Of a stretch of DNA of 64,000 bases, positions 49,440-60,653 are shown in pieces; position 1 is the first letter of the stretch; each line of letters begins with the position of its first letter. The stretch lies in the NCBI GenBank assembly GCA_905221605.1, contig CAJNDS010002567.1, positions 102,501 to 166,500 on the forward strand. The letters run 5' to 3'. The position numbers and the translations under genes were made by a program. The notes under the pieces were generated by a model. The model ran no database searches. It had not been told where the DNA came from and worked only from the letters and a program-made list of their open reading frames with translations. Source of the stretch: Symbiodinium natans (lineage: Eukaryota; Sar; Dinophyceae; Suessiales; Symbiodiniaceae).

Positions 49440-50190
49440 AATGGAAGACTAGTCCTCTGGGTTCGGGTCATAGTCTCCAAATTTTTTGGGGTTTCGGGAG
49501 ACTGTGACCTGGAAATGGAACCAAACAAAACTCCCCCAAAACTCCCCCAAAACTCCCCCAAAACCAAAAAAAAATTAACAAAAGAACCAAAAAAAACAAA
49601 AACCAAAAAAAACAAAACTTTCGGAGGGTGTGGCCCAAACCAAAAAAACCAAAAAAAAACAAAACTACAAAAAAAAAACAAAAAAAAAAAAAACGAACCA
49701 ACAACCAAAAAAACAAAAAAATCGGACGGCTTGGCCCAGACCAAAAAAAGCAGTACAAAACAAAAATGATAATGATAATGATAATAATAATAAACCAAAA
49801 AAACACCAACAAAAAAAATGAACCAAAAACCAAAATTTTGGGGAACCCATGACCCGGGCCCTTTAGTCTTTGGTTTTTTGTTTGTTTGATTTTTTTGTTT
49901 TTTTTGCTTTGGGCCAAGCCCTCCGAATTTGGTTTTTGTTTAGATTTTTTTTGTTTTTGTTGGTTGTTTTTTGGGTTTTTGGGGTTGCTTTTTGTTTTTT
50001 TTTTTTTTTGGGGGGGGGGTTTTGTGTTTTTTTTTTTGTTTGGGCCAAGCCCTGTGAGTTTTTGGGTTTGTTTTCTTTTTGGTTTTTTTTGGTTTTTTTT
50101 GGTTTTTTTGGTTTGGGCCAAGCCCTCCGAGCTTTTTTTTTGGGATGTTTTGGTTTCCTCTTGGATTCGTGCGGGGTAGGTCTTGGGGCG
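49440..50190. repeat. A-rich / T-rich imperfect inverted repeat
   Basis: The left half (49510-49830) is CCAAAAAAAACC-type and the right half (49865-50150) is GGTTTTTTTTGG-type. The word GGCTTGGCCCARACC, plain on the left (49625, 49727), appears reverse-complemented on the right (49905, 50040, 50109). The two halves could pair over several hundred bases. Confidence 0.75.
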
Positions 50191-50460
<270 letters not shown>

Positions 50461-50487
50461 CTCAGGATTGAACCTGAATTGAAGGAT

Positions 50488-50860
50488 TGAATTTCAATCT
50501 GCGGATCCAAGATCCAAGATTCTCCCAGGACTCCTGGGGCAGCAACTAGGATCCTGGATCTTGGATCCTGGCCAGGATTGAATCTGGCCAGGATTGAACT
50601 TCAATCCGCGGATCCAAGATCCAAGATCCAAGATTCTCGCGGGACTCCTGGGGAAGAATCTTGGATCCTGGATCTTGGATCCTGTCCAGGATTGAAATTT
50701 CAATCCTTCAATCCAGTTTCAATCCTGGGATCCAGGATCCAAGATTCTGCCCCAGAGGTCTTGGGAGAATCTTGGATCTTGGATCCGCGGATTGAAACTC
50801 AATCCTTGCCAATCCAGTTTCAATCCTGAGATCCAGGATCCAAGATTGTGCCCGAAACCA
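50488..50860. repeat. GATCC-rich palindromic repeat region
   Basis: GGATCCAAGATCCAAGATTC and its reverse complement alternate with CCAGGATTGAA and TTCAATCC words. At least six units are present in both orientations, separated by diverged GACTCCTGGGG pieces. Confidence 0.85.
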
Positions 50861-50929
50861 ACCACACGGCTTCGCATCTGCACAAGGAAACCAACCACAT
50901 CTTCATCTTGAAACGGTTGCTTATAAGCA

Positions 50930-50975
50930 GCGGGGGGGGGGGGGGGGGGGAGGGGGGGAGGGCGGGGAGGGTAAG
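50930..50975. repeat. Poly-G tract
   Basis: Nearly pure G with A, C and T interruptions. Confidence 0.95.
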
Positions 50976-50989
50976 GGCTTTTCAGGGCT

Positions 50990-52200
50990 TATCTCTAAAA
51001 TGTCTATTGGTTAAGGGTGTAGGGTTTCTCCAGAGAAGCCACGGAATCCCATAGGGTTTCAGGCGGGTGTTAATCCCTAAGACTTAAAGCCTAAAGGGTT
51101 AAGGGTTAAACCTTAAACCCTAAGGTTTTCAACGCTATAGGGTTTCAAGGTTGAGAAGCTATTAAAACTAAACCCTCAACCTTTAAACCCCATAGTGTTA
51201 AGGTTTAGAGGTTTAGGGTTTAATATTTGGGTATTTAAACCTGAGCCGGCAATGAAACCTAAGCCCTTAACCTTTAACATACAGGGTTAAGGCTTATAAA
51301 GGTTAGGGTTGAAGAACTGGGCATTTAAACCTAAGCCATAGAGTTTAGGCCTCAAAGGTTTCAGGTTTAGGCATTCAAACCTTAACCCTAAACCCTTGAG
51401 GGTCAAAACCTTGAAACCCTGTAGGGCTCTAAAAGGTTGAAAGGTTTTAACCCTGTGCTGAAGGCATGAATGTCCACCCCTCAGGTTTAAATGCACATAA
51501 AGTATCAGAATTTAAGCCTCAAGCTCTGGCATCTAAATCCTTAAACTCTAAAGGGGTTAAAAACCTTAGGGCTTTTCGGGGATTATCTCTAAAACCCTGA
51601 CGGGGTTAGCTCTATAGGGTTTAAACCCAATAGGGTCTAAGGTTTAGGCACTACCCTAAACGCCTTAGGGTCAGTACCCTAAAACCCAATAGGGCTCTAA
51701 AAGGTTGAAAGGCTGTAACTCTACACGCGCTGAAGGTATAAATGTCCAAACCTAGGTCTAAGTGCATATAAAGTATTAGAATTGAAGCCTCAGGTTTAGG
51801 CAGTTCAACCATTAAAAGCTATAGGGTTTTAAAGGCTCAGGGTTTTTTTTCGGGGTTAGCTCTGAAATCCTGACGGGTTAGCCCTTTTGGGCTTAAACCC
51901 TATAGAGTTTAAGGTTTAGGCATTAACCTATAGGATTAGAACCTTATAACCCTACAGGGCCTGAGGCTTTCCCGGTTTAGGCATTAACCTATAGGATTAG
52001 AACCTTGTATCCCTATAGGGCATGAGGCTTAAATCCCCAACCTTAAATTCCATAGGGTTATTCCCATGTTTATAGTATGTAGGAAGGGCTTGTGTAACCC
52101 TATAGAGTTTAATGTTTAGGCATTAACCTATAGGATTAGAACCTTATAACCCAATAGGTTTTGAGGCTTAACTCCCTAAACCTTAAATCCCATGGGGTTA
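50990..52200. repeat. Long degenerate TTTAGGG/CCCTAAA array
   Basis: About 1.2 kb of interleaved telomere-like words in both orientations (AGGGTTTAGGTTT, ACCCTAAACCC, ATAGGGTTTAAACCC). Phrases such as CCTATAGGATTAGAACCTTA recur at 51925, 51990 and 52125, so longer units have been copied. Confidence 0.85.
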
Positions 52201-52450
52201 TGCCTATGTTTATAGTTTGTAGGGCTTGCCTCTTGTGGAAATGCACAGAAACCATATAACCCACGTCATGTATATAGGGCATATGCACTGTACATTCAAA
52301 CACGGCAAATGGAAAAGGAAGGATGGTAGGCCTCGAACCATAAGACTAGGAAGTATTCGAGCGCATAGGGTGATGCGAAAAGCAAGCATGTCCTGCAAGC
52401 CACGGAGACGCGACAATACTGTGAGCAAACATCATTTTACTCGCACGTAT
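52200..52450. repeat. GGAAGTATTCG element, copy 3
   Basis: Contains GCCTCTTGTGGAAATGCA, CACGTCATGTATATAGGGC, CCTCGAACCATAAGACTAGG (52331), then AAGTATTCGAGCGCATAGGG and TACTGTGAGCAAACATCATT. This is the best preserved copy together with copy 4. No open reading frame is shared between copies. Confidence 0.88.
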
Positions 52451-52494
52451 GACATCATAACCATCCAAATATATATGCAAAAGCTAGACTCTAG

Positions 52495-52675
52495 AGGGGG
52501 GAGGGGGGGTACCATATAGCTATTAAGGCATTTTTATGTAATTGGGACCACCAAAACGGTGCATCCATGAGGGGGGGGGGGGGGGTTGGCATATACATAT
52601 ATATATATATATATATATATTTTTTTATATTTATTTATATTATTTATCTATTTTTGTATCCCCCCCCCCCCCCCA
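52495..52675. repeat. Poly-G, TA microsatellite, poly-C
   Basis: GAGGGGGGAGGG at 52496, G14 near 52573, GGCATATACATATATATA to 52620, then a C14 run near 52661. Confidence 0.95.
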
Positions 52676-52890
52676 GTTATCCACCTATTTGGTTGGTGTT
52701 TGGTTAGTGTTACATCTTATCGGAAGGGGCGGGGGTAGGATACTTCAGAGCTTCGTTACTTCAAAGCTTCAGTATTCTGATTAATAATATGATGATCTTG
52801 TGTAGTTAATAGCGTTTGTTTAGTGAAAAATGTAATTGTATTTCAAGGCCTCAATGGTCAAGCACGGTCAGAGACAAGAAGTTTTGAAGT
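52676..52890. other. Unique spacer
   Basis: AT-rich, no gene or repeat recognised. Confidence 0.5.
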
Positions 52891-53030
52891 TCAATCCGGG
52901 TTTTGAACTTCAAAACTCCGGGATCCAGGATCCAAGATCCCGTGGAAACTTTTTCCTGCAATCTTGAATCTTGAATCTGGATCCCGGAGTTTTGAAGTTC
53001 AAAACTCTGGATTGAAGTTCAAAACTCTCG
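52890..53030. repeat. GATCC/TTGAAGTTC palindromic repeat, second occurrence
   Basis: GGATCCAGGATCCAAGATCC and GAATCTTGAATCTGGATCC, with TTTTGAAGTTCAAAACTC palindromes; related to the region at 50488. Confidence 0.8.
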
Positions 53031-53880
53031 GAACCCTACAGGGTTTAAGTTTGAAGGTTTAGGGCTTAAGGTTGAGGCATTCAAACCTAAGCCGGCAATT
53101 AAATCTAACCCCTTAACGGTTTAAACCTTATAGGGTTAAGGTCTAAATGTTTAGGGTTTACGATTTAGGCATTCAAACTTAAGCCGGCAGTTCAACCTAA
53201 ACTCTCAACCTTTAAACCCTATAGGGTTAAGCTTTCAAGGCTTAGGGTTCAACATTTAGGAATTTAAAGCTAAGCCCATAGAGTTTAAACCTCAAGGGTT
53301 CAAGGTTTAGGCATTAAGACACGAACCCTAAACCCTTTAGGAATTTGTAAAGGACTCAAAGGAGTTAAACCCATAGGCGCTGAAGGTATAAACGCCCAGA
53401 CCTTAGGTACCTCAGGCTTAGGCATTGAAATCTTTAAACCCTATAAGGCGTTTAAAGGTTTGAGGTCTGGGGATTTGAACCTAGGTTTGGGCATTTCAAC
53501 TGGTTTAAGTCTTAATCCCTATAGGGCCCCTATAGGGTTAGGTATTCAAACCGCATAGGCTACCTTTACACGCTATAGGTTTGAAGGTTTAGGTTCAAAA
53601 ACATTTAAGCCTCTAGGGTTTAAAGGTTTTGGTAAAACAGGGTTTGTCTACCCTATTCGGGGTAGCCCTATAGGGTTTTACTATAGGGGTTAAAGGTTCA
53701 GGGTTTAAGGTTTAGAGCATTGCAAAAACGGAACCCTACACCCTCAGGGATTTGACACCTTTACTGTTTTCCATAAGCCCTAAAGCATATAGGATCTAGG
53801 GTTATGACACTAAACTCTATAGGATTAGAACCTTATAACCCTATGGGCCTTGATGCTTAAATCCTAAACCTTAAGTCCCA
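53031..53880. repeat. Second long degenerate TTTAGGG array
   Basis: Same type of words as at 51 kb. CTATAGGATTAGAACCTTAT recurs at about 53817, immediately before element copy 4 just as it does before copy 3. Confidence 0.85.
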
Positions 53881-53884
53881 TAGA

Positions 53885-54135
53885 GCTCTGCCTATGTTTG
53901 TAGACCTTGCCTCCTGTGGAAATGCAATGGAAAAGTAGGATAAGTACCCACTTCATGTATGTATATAGGGTAGATGTATTGCATATCAAATACAAATAAT
54001 GGAGAAGCCTCGAACCATAAGACTAGGAAGTATTCGAGCGCACAAGGTGATGCGGAAAAAGCATGTACTGTAAGCCCCAGCGACGAGAGAATACTGTGAG
54101 CAAAGACTTTTTCACTATTTCCTAGGACCTTTCGA
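53885..54135. repeat. GGAAGTATTCG element, copy 4
   Basis: Contains GCCTATGTTTGTAGACC, GCCTCCTGTGGAAATGCAA, TTCATGTATGTATATAGGG, CCTCGAACCATAAGACTAGG (54008), AAGTATTCGAGCGCACAAGG and AATACTGTGAGCAAAGAC. It is followed by poly-G and TATA tracts (54215-54300). Confidence 0.88.
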
Positions 54136-54214
54136 CGGGCTGTAATGCTCATCTATCCGCAAAATATAGGGGCCGGTGCAAGCTTCACTCTCGAAAACCC
54201 AAAAAAGGTTGGAT

Positions 54215-54305
54215 AACTGAGGGGGGGGGAAGCACATATATATATATATATATATGTATATTTATTTATCTTTTTTTCTTTATTTTTTATTTATTTATTT
54301 ATTAC
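54215..54305. repeat. Poly-G, TA microsatellite, TTTA-rich tail
   Basis: GAGGGGGGGG, then (TA)n, then TTTATTTATTTATT. Confidence 0.93.
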
Positions 54306-55168
54306 ATCAATTCAGCAATGGTTTGATGATGAGGAGCAGGCCACGTCTTCCCAGAAAGCTTCGCAGCAGTTTGCAGGAAGACTCTCGCGGTGCCGAAGTG
54401 ATCGTAGACGTGGTTCAGCCTCGGAACGTCGAACACAGGAATGTCGAAGAGCTGCTGAGCTGCTCTGCTCGTTTTGTTGCACCGCGGCGCTTCGCCTTCA
54501 GTGCCGCTAGGCTTCTCGCCACGGCCGGTCTGGGAGCTCCACGAAGATCCTCTTTTTTCGCCGCTTGCGTGTCGCACGCTGTCACATGCTGTCACATGCT
54601 GTCACGGTACAGGGTTAAAGAGGGACCTGGGTGCCAGCTTCAGCAGCGCTGCCATTAGCTGCACACTGCCCTGCGCACACAAGGCGAATCATGGCGAAGT
54701 TGAGCATGAAAGAGGGACCAGACTAGACCAGCAGGTGCCACAGGCAGCAAGCAGAACCGACTCCCCAGCAGCGACGAAGAAAAGAGCACTACAGAGATGC
54801 TTTTTGTTCTCATTAGCTCATGAAGTCGAAGCATTTGCAGTAGTCGGCCACCGGCCGCACGGGTGCATTGTGGCCGCTTGCCTCGGAGAGAATCGGCGGG
54901 GACCGAACTTCACACAAAGAGCTCTTCGTGACATTGGTTGCTTCTTTCTGGATGTTGAATTCATATGCTAGCATGAAGTGTGGTGAGATGCAATGGAAAG
55001 GGTAGCGGAGGAGAGCCGGTGTGAGAACTTTTGTCTGCTCCCCTTAAGCAGTTCCTTCCACGTCGAACCATCTGGTAGCCTCAGCAGCAGCCTAGCTGCA
55101 AAAGAAATACCGCCGAAGACCTCTGGAAGAGCTTAAAGCTCTTGGGCACGGCGGCTGATTCCAGCTGA
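54306..55168. other. Unassigned
   Basis: No gene family seen on either strand. Decamer GTCACATGCT is repeated at 54571-54610 (two exact copies and flanking degenerate ones). Confidence 0.35.
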
Positions 55169-55302
55169 CCTGCTCTCGCGCTAGGCACGCTTGGTCGGGC
55201 TCCGCCCAGACCAATTCATTAAAAGGTGAAAAGTTAATTTCACAAAGACCAAAGCATGATGCATTCGCTGGCATTAGCAAGTCGAGACGAGCGCATCCAT
55301 GC

Positions 55303-56067
55303 TCACAACCAGAAGGGTTCTGCCTTGGGACACTTGGGGCTGGCAGGCTCGCTGCGGTCCGAAGGGTATGCCGTGGAAGCTGCGCTCTCGGTCCCCAGAT
55401 CCGAGCCCGCGTCCGCGTCCCTCTTGGCCGAGACCGTTGCATCCAGTCTGAGCGGCAGGTCATGGGCAAGGCCGTCGTTGCTGGACTGCTTGAGCAGAAG
55501 CTTGCGGTGTGAGCTCTCCAAGCCATCCCGAAGCGTCACTCCAAAGGCACTCGGCAGCTGTGGCTCTGCAACGACAAACATGGGAAGGCCCGGTGGAGGA
55601 CTGATCGGGCTGGCATCCCCCGAGCTTTCCAGGCCGGGTGGCGGCCGGAAGGTCAATGCTGCAGTGGCCATTGTCAGTGTCAGCTTGGGATCCGCTTCAA
55701 GTGCCGTCGCCGAAAGAAGCTTGCCCACGCAGCCCATCGTCGAGTTTGCCGGCCGGTTGTCTGAGCCATGTCGCTTGGATACCTTCTTGGGATCCGGAGC
55801 ACGCCCAGACTTGCCAGTCTTTGCCAGGCGTCGGAGCTCGCCCTTTCCGTGTGCGAACGTGCACGCCTCTCCATTCTTGCAAAAGCCCTTGCGTGCAAAT
55901 TGGAAACAAAGCTGGGTTGACACCAAGTCCGGTTGATCCCTCAGATCACCCTCGTCATGGGCAAAGTTGCACTCTGCGCCGAGGTGGCAACGGTTGACCT
56001 TCCAGTACTTGCACATCCTTGTGAACTTCAGGGCGTCCCGTGTGTCCCTCATCTGTGCCTGGGTCAT
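55303..56067 (-). CDS. Two-finger CCCH zinc-finger protein, copy B
   Basis: The intact 254-codon frame without introns is near-identical to copies A and C through both fingers (CKYWKVNRCHLGAECNFAH; C-x8-C-x5-C-x3-H second). In the middle region it agrees with copy C (ATAALTFRPPPGLESSG, KRHGSDNRPANST), but its tail (SDLGTESAASTAYPSDRSEP) and both flanks agree with copy A. It has one extra Cys-Pro-Lys in the tail. The mixed affinities suggest gene conversion or successive duplications. Role as for copy A: likely RNA binding. Confidence 0.85.
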   Translation of the reverse strand: MTQAQMRDTRDALKFTRMCKYWKVNRCHLGAECNFAHDEGDLRDQPDLVSTQLCFQFARKGFCKNGEACTFAHGKGELRRLAKTGKSGRAPDPKKVSKRHGSDNRPANSTMGCVGKLLSATALEADPKLTLTMATAALTFRPPPGLESSGDASPISPPPGLPMFVVAEPQLPSAFGVTLRDGLESSHRKLLLKQSSNDGLAHDLPLRLDATVSAKRDADAGSDLGTESAASTAYPSDRSEPASPKCPKAEPFWL

Positions 56068-56876
56068 GGCGAGTGAACCACAAGAAGCTAGATGCCGGGG
56101 GCCCGCTGCAAGGCCAAGGCTGTACTTGGGGGGGGGGAATTGATCGGCACAAAAGGATCCTCTGAACCGGAACGTCCAATGCAGTGAAGCAGGACACCTT
56201 GTGCTGAGCTTCTAGGCGGTTCTGAAAGTTCTGAAGTGTTTTCGGCACTCTTCAGACAACATATCCACAATTTTATGGCATGCTTTGGTGCAGGCACTTG
56301 TTTCGCGAGGTCGGTCCTCAGTCTTCGCTTGTGCTTTTTGGTGGCTCTGGACTGGAGTGCCTGGGACACGGCATCATCTGCGTGGAAAACCCGGGTTGTG
56401 ATCGAATCTAGGCATCTGTGTCCCAGGCACCCACTGGAAATTCGGAAAGTTTGGAATGTATGTTGCAGCTGCAGCCACAAAAGACACGTGTGAACAATGC
56501 TGTACTGAGCTGTAGCTGTACTGGCCACCGACAAAACAGGCTGCCGCTGCTGCTCCTACGCGGGGCGTGAGGTGAACACCCAAGCCTGGGTCCAGGTTCA
56601 GATAGGTTCTGGCAAGTCTGCCCTGATTCTGTGTGACTCTTGGCCAGCTCCAGCACCATCACTGGACATCCATGGACTCGGGATATTGAGGAGCAGGATC
56701 TGCTGGGCCTGCTCAGCTCCGCTTGCGGGCTCGACCCTACAAGCTGGACAGGCAGGCGAAAGGCAAATGAACAAGGCTCCACAAACGAAATCGATTCGTG
56801 AAAAGACCTGCTCATGGGATCACATGGGCACGTCACAACACTGTAACACAGACTGACATAGATTCAGATGCCTCAC
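56068..56876. other. Spacer between CCCH copies B and C
   Basis: No gene recognised. A G9 run is at 56129-56137. Open minus-strand pieces around 56240-56500 lack motifs. Confidence 0.4.
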
Positions 56877-57632
56877 TCAGAGCCAGAAGGGTCCTTGCTT
56901 GGGGCTGGAAGGCTCACTGCTGTCAGACGAATATCCGCTTAACCAAGCAGTTGAAGCGCTCTCGGTGCCCACGTCCGCGTCCCTCTTGGCCAAGACCGTT
57001 GCATCCAGTCTGAGCGGCAGCTCATGGGCAAGGCCGTCGTTGCTGGACTGTTTGAGCAGAAGCTTGCGGTGTGAGCTCTCCAAGCCATCCCGAAGCGTCA
57101 CTCCAAAGGCACTCGGCAGCTGTGGCTCTGCAACGACAAACATGGGAAGGCCCGGTGGAGGACTGATCGGGCTGGCATCCCCCGAGCTTTCCAGGCCGGG
57201 TGGCGGCCGGAAGGTCAATGCTGCAGTGGCCATTGTCAGCGTCAGCTTGGGATCTGCTTCAAGTGCCGTCGCCGAAAGAAGCTTGCCCACGCAGCCCATC
57301 GTCGAGTTTGCCGGCCGGTTGTCTGAACCATGTCGCTTGGATACCTTCTTGTGATCCGGAGCAGCATGCCCAGACTTGCCAGCCTTTGCAAGGCGTCGGA
57401 GCTCGCCCTTTCCGTGTGCGAACGTGCACGCCTCTCCATTCTTGCAAAAGCCCTTGCGTGCAAACTGGAAACAAAGCTGGGTTGATACCAAGTCCGGTTG
57501 ATCCCTCAGCTCCCCCTCGTCATGGGCAAAGTTGCACTCTGCGCCGAGGTGGCAACGGTTGACCTTCCAGTACTTGCACATCCTTGTGAACTTCAGGGCG
57601 TCCCGTGTGTCCCTCATCTGTGCCTGGGTCAT
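56877..57632 (-). CDS. Two-finger CCCH zinc-finger protein, copy C
   Basis: The intact 251-codon intronless frame has both CCCH fingers identical in ligand spacing to copies A and B. Differences concentrate in the tail (TAWLSGYSSDSSEPSSPKQ in place of the A/B tail) and include GELRDQ for GDLRDQ between the fingers. The 5' flank (GTGAAGGTCAGTCGCC before the ATG) differs from that of A and B. It lies about 810 bp upstream, in minus-strand terms, of copy B in the same orientation, a tandem pair. Confidence 0.85.
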   Translation of the reverse strand: MTQAQMRDTRDALKFTRMCKYWKVNRCHLGAECNFAHDEGELRDQPDLVSTQLCFQFARKGFCKNGEACTFAHGKGELRRLAKAGKSGHAAPDHKKVSKRHGSDNRPANSTMGCVGKLLSATALEADPKLTLTMATAALTFRPPPGLESSGDASPISPPPGLPMFVVAEPQLPSAFGVTLRDGLESSHRKLLLKQSSNDGLAHELPLRLDATVLAKRDADVGTESASTAWLSGYSSDSSEPSSPKQGPFWL

Positions 57633-58525
57633 GGCGACTGACCTTCACAAAACACAGCTTGCATGAACGCTCTTACGTCTGCAAGCTTAAGCCGGCGGGT
57701 CACGCGGAGAACGGCTGCATCCCTCACTGTCTGCTTTCCGTCAGCGCTCCCTTTTCCTAACTACCACTCCACTCAGGGCCTGGCTCGGTGCAGGGTCCTT
57801 CGGGAGATGTGAGAGCAGCAGAGTAGAGAGGAGGAGATCAAGAAAGAGCATGAAATACATTGTACGTGCTGCCACCATGTTCACCTGATTTGCCCTGCCA
57901 GGCGGTCCTGAGCCATCTCGAGGCTGCCCACCACGCTGTGGGCACGGGATGTGGGCACGGGATGCTGACCATGGCCGTGCTAGTGACTGTCCAGGGCTAC
58001 GCTACGCGGCTGTGGAGTGGGCCCTTGCTCAAGTCATCTGTCCTAAATTCTCGCATCCACTAACTGCTCAGCTGACATCCCTTTTGACTCACAGATCCCT
58101 CGCATGGAGCACCTACTGCCTGGATCAGAATGGTACGGCACGGCACTTTCAATATCAGACCAGGAAGCACAAAATCGACAGGCGACGCACAGGCGAGGCA
58201 CAGGCAAGGCACAGGCAATGCCTCCACTCGGCTCCAGCCCCGCTCGGCATACTGCTCTGTGGAGACCTCGGGCCATCGAAGATCGACCAGAAGTCCATGA
58301 AGGGACTGGCGTCTTGGCCCCTCAAAGCCAAGGACGTTATCCACATGGTGGACCTCGCTTCAGTGCGCCACGCAACAGTCACTTGCAATTCCCTGGCTGA
58401 CAATGGATACACAATAATCATCATCATCACCACCACCACCACCATCATCGTCCTCATCCTCATCCTCATCCTCATCATCATCATCATCGTCCTCATCATC
58501 GTCATCGTCATGGAGCTATGTGACA
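57633..58525. other. Unassigned; includes CAT/CTC microsatellite
   Basis: The minus-strand pieces at 58160-58340 (LHGLLVDLRWPEVSTEQYAE in one frame, SPFMDFWSIFDGP in another) may be 3' exons of the methyltransferase gene; the frame is not settled. A CATCAT/CTCATC tract covers 58413-58512. Confidence 0.35.
58413..58512. repeat. CAT/CCT trinucleotide microsatellite
   Basis: Interrupted CATCATCACCACC and CTCATCCTCATC runs. Confidence 0.95.
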
Positions 58526-58529
58526 ATGC

Positions 58530-59275
58530 TTGGCGCCGCACGACAGAGAGCAGCAGCAAAACATCACAGAGGACACCCGACGATGCGAGGTCCGAAACCT
58601 GCAACACAATCCTTCAAATCTCTCGAAACAGCTGAGCGGACGGTACTTCTCTCGAAGTTCAAAATTTTTGGTGCTGCATGCACGAATTTGCAGGGCAATG
58701 CACCTTCTGAAAATCCCAGACATCTGGCGCCAGGAAACAATTCGGTAGCTTCCTGCAGGCTACAGCGCTAGATCTCCCATCATGTATCTCCTCGGCAAGT
58801 GGAGCAACAGCAAGACAATGCCGCTCAGGGTGGCCCGGCAGTCGAGCGATCCATCGGAGGTGGGTTTGGACAGCCTTGGTCCCAACAATCTGGTCCTGGT
58901 GCATTGAGGAGCAATGAGAAGCATCAGCTCTTTGAGCGGAGTAGGAGCATCTCCTGCGTGCCCTCTAGACCAGCGGTGCCATTTCCAATGCCAACCTGCA
59001 TGGGCAGAAGTGGCCTGTTGCGTAAATGGAGCTTTGGCGGTGCTGCGCAGTTCTTGGTTTCAGGCCGACCCCTCCACGCCGAAGACGGATGCCTTGGGGT
59101 AGGCTACGGCCGCCTGCCATGGTCCAAAGAACTTCGCCGGAACATAGGGAACCCACGCACCAGTTCTCAAAAAGCCTGCAAGCTGAAGAAGCCACAGCAG
59201 CTACCCAGATCAATCAAGGAGAAGGCAGCCTGACGTCGGGCGCATGCATCAAAAGCCATCGACATGTCTGATACC
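58530..59275 (-). CDS. SAM-dependent methyltransferase, partial, at least five exons
   Basis: The exon ending at 59176 carries the SAM-binding motif I, FSLIDLGSCCGFFSLQ. A 62-nt intron with a GC donor joins it in frame to 59066-59113, AAVAYPKASVFGVEGS, which holds the acidic residue at the end of strand 2. Further minus-strand exons read AVQTHLRWIARL (from 58874), LPNCFLAPDVWDF (58704-58752) and VSDLASSGVLCDVLLLLSVV (from 58598). Their order and the splice sites (ACCAAG, CCTGCAG, GTTGCAG acceptors) suit one gene. The substrate cannot be told from the sequence. The first exon and the C-terminus are missing; a GC donor after VEGS leads to an unresolved stretch at 58880-59065. Confidence 0.7.
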
Positions 59276-60483
59276 AGAGCCGGGCACCTCCCCAACAGAT
59301 CGATGCAGCTCGGCATCAATGGCCGCCCAGCCTTATAATAATCAAAATCTAAGCTTTGCAAGTTTGTGCAATGCACACAAGGCTGAGCGCAGGGATCCAT
59401 ACGCTCCCTAAACTAAAAACAGAGCTGTCTGCACGGAGGCTCAGGAAGAAAGATCAGCAAGTCAGACCGAGACACCATAAAGCAGAAACATGTGCTGGAA
59501 AGCACTGCACGGAGGGCTGTTCACTTTGCGGCGCCGGTGCGACTGAGCACAAGGTCGAACGAAGTGCTTCGGCATCGCGCTCGGCTCGAGCGTGCAGCAC
59601 TCAGATCTGCGCCACATTCCCACAATTTCCACAACACAATGCTTGACAAGACTTGACAAAAAAAACAAAAGAAGAAGCGGATGCTTCTGTTGCAAGGCCT
59701 CCTCAAGTTTGGGGAAGGAATCTCGAAAAAACAGGTCTTTCAAGGACCGCGTTGTTAGCCTCGATTTATTCCACCTCCTGTGGTCCAGGAGTCCAGCAAC
59801 GCAAGGCTCTGCAAATCCAGACAAACCAAGAAGGGATGGACATTAAGGCACTGGCGGGTGGCAAAGTGCGACCATGGACGATCAATGTACCTGCTCGACA
59901 TCAACATGAGAATTCCCATCTCTCACAGACCAGCGCTTGGGCACGTGAACTCGCCCTGTGGAAGCCGCACAGCTAAACGCGACTCTGCTGAGACCTGACA
60001 TGTGGTCAAGCACTGCGTTTGCTAATGTCAAGGGCAGCCTAGGATCCGACCCCAGGCGATGTCAGCCAAACGCTGCCGCCATAGCCATCATCTCAGGCAT
60101 GATTTTAGCAACAGCTGCCAACTCAATGCCGGCACAGTGATGGACATGACACTCAAAGAGAGACAACCATCAAAAACAAGCACAATCTCTCAGAATGCTT
60201 CCATCATCAGCTCGCTCCAGTCTTCAATCATGCGTTGCTTGTTCCCAGTCTCAGTGATTTGATCACGAAGTATCAGTACTGCACCGCATCGATTCTAGAT
60301 GCAACTGCGCAGAGTTCTCGCTTTTTGGCATCTTCGATTCTACATGATTTGTCTTGACAGCTTCTGTTGACACTTGTGGTTCACTGCTTGGTTCGCCCGG
60401 GGTTAGCAGAAGCCTGCACAGTGTGCGTGCTGATAAGTGCAGGGGCTTGCAAGAAGAGTGGTCGCGCAGTGTCGCTCGTCCTC
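59276..60483. other. Unassigned, one exon candidate
   Basis: A minus-strand piece at about 59665-59800 reads TTRSLKDLFFRDSFPKLEEA and is protein-like; it may belong to an upstream gene or the 5' part of the methyltransferase gene. Nothing recognised in 59830-60480. Confidence 0.35.
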
Positions 60484-60653
60484 TTCTTCCTCTTCTTCTA
60501 CTACTCCTACTCTCTTCTTCTTCTTCTTCTTCTTCTTCTTCTTCTTCTTCTTCTTCTTCTTCTTCTTCTTCTTCTTCTTCTTCTTCTTCTTCTTCTTCTT
60601 CTTCTTTTTCTTCTTCTTCTTCTTCTTCTTCTTCTTTTCCTTCTTCTTCTTCT
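60484..60653. repeat. TTC trinucleotide microsatellite
   Basis: About 150 bp of TTC with rare TTTTTC and TCC interruptions. Frames of poly-Phe, poly-Ser, poly-Leu and poly-Arg across it are artefacts. Confidence 0.97.

Noticed and set aside
52331-52360. A true tRNA gene at the B-box-like word of the repeated element
   Set aside because: No acceptor stem, anticodon arm or proper A box can be formed, so at most it is tRNA-derived.
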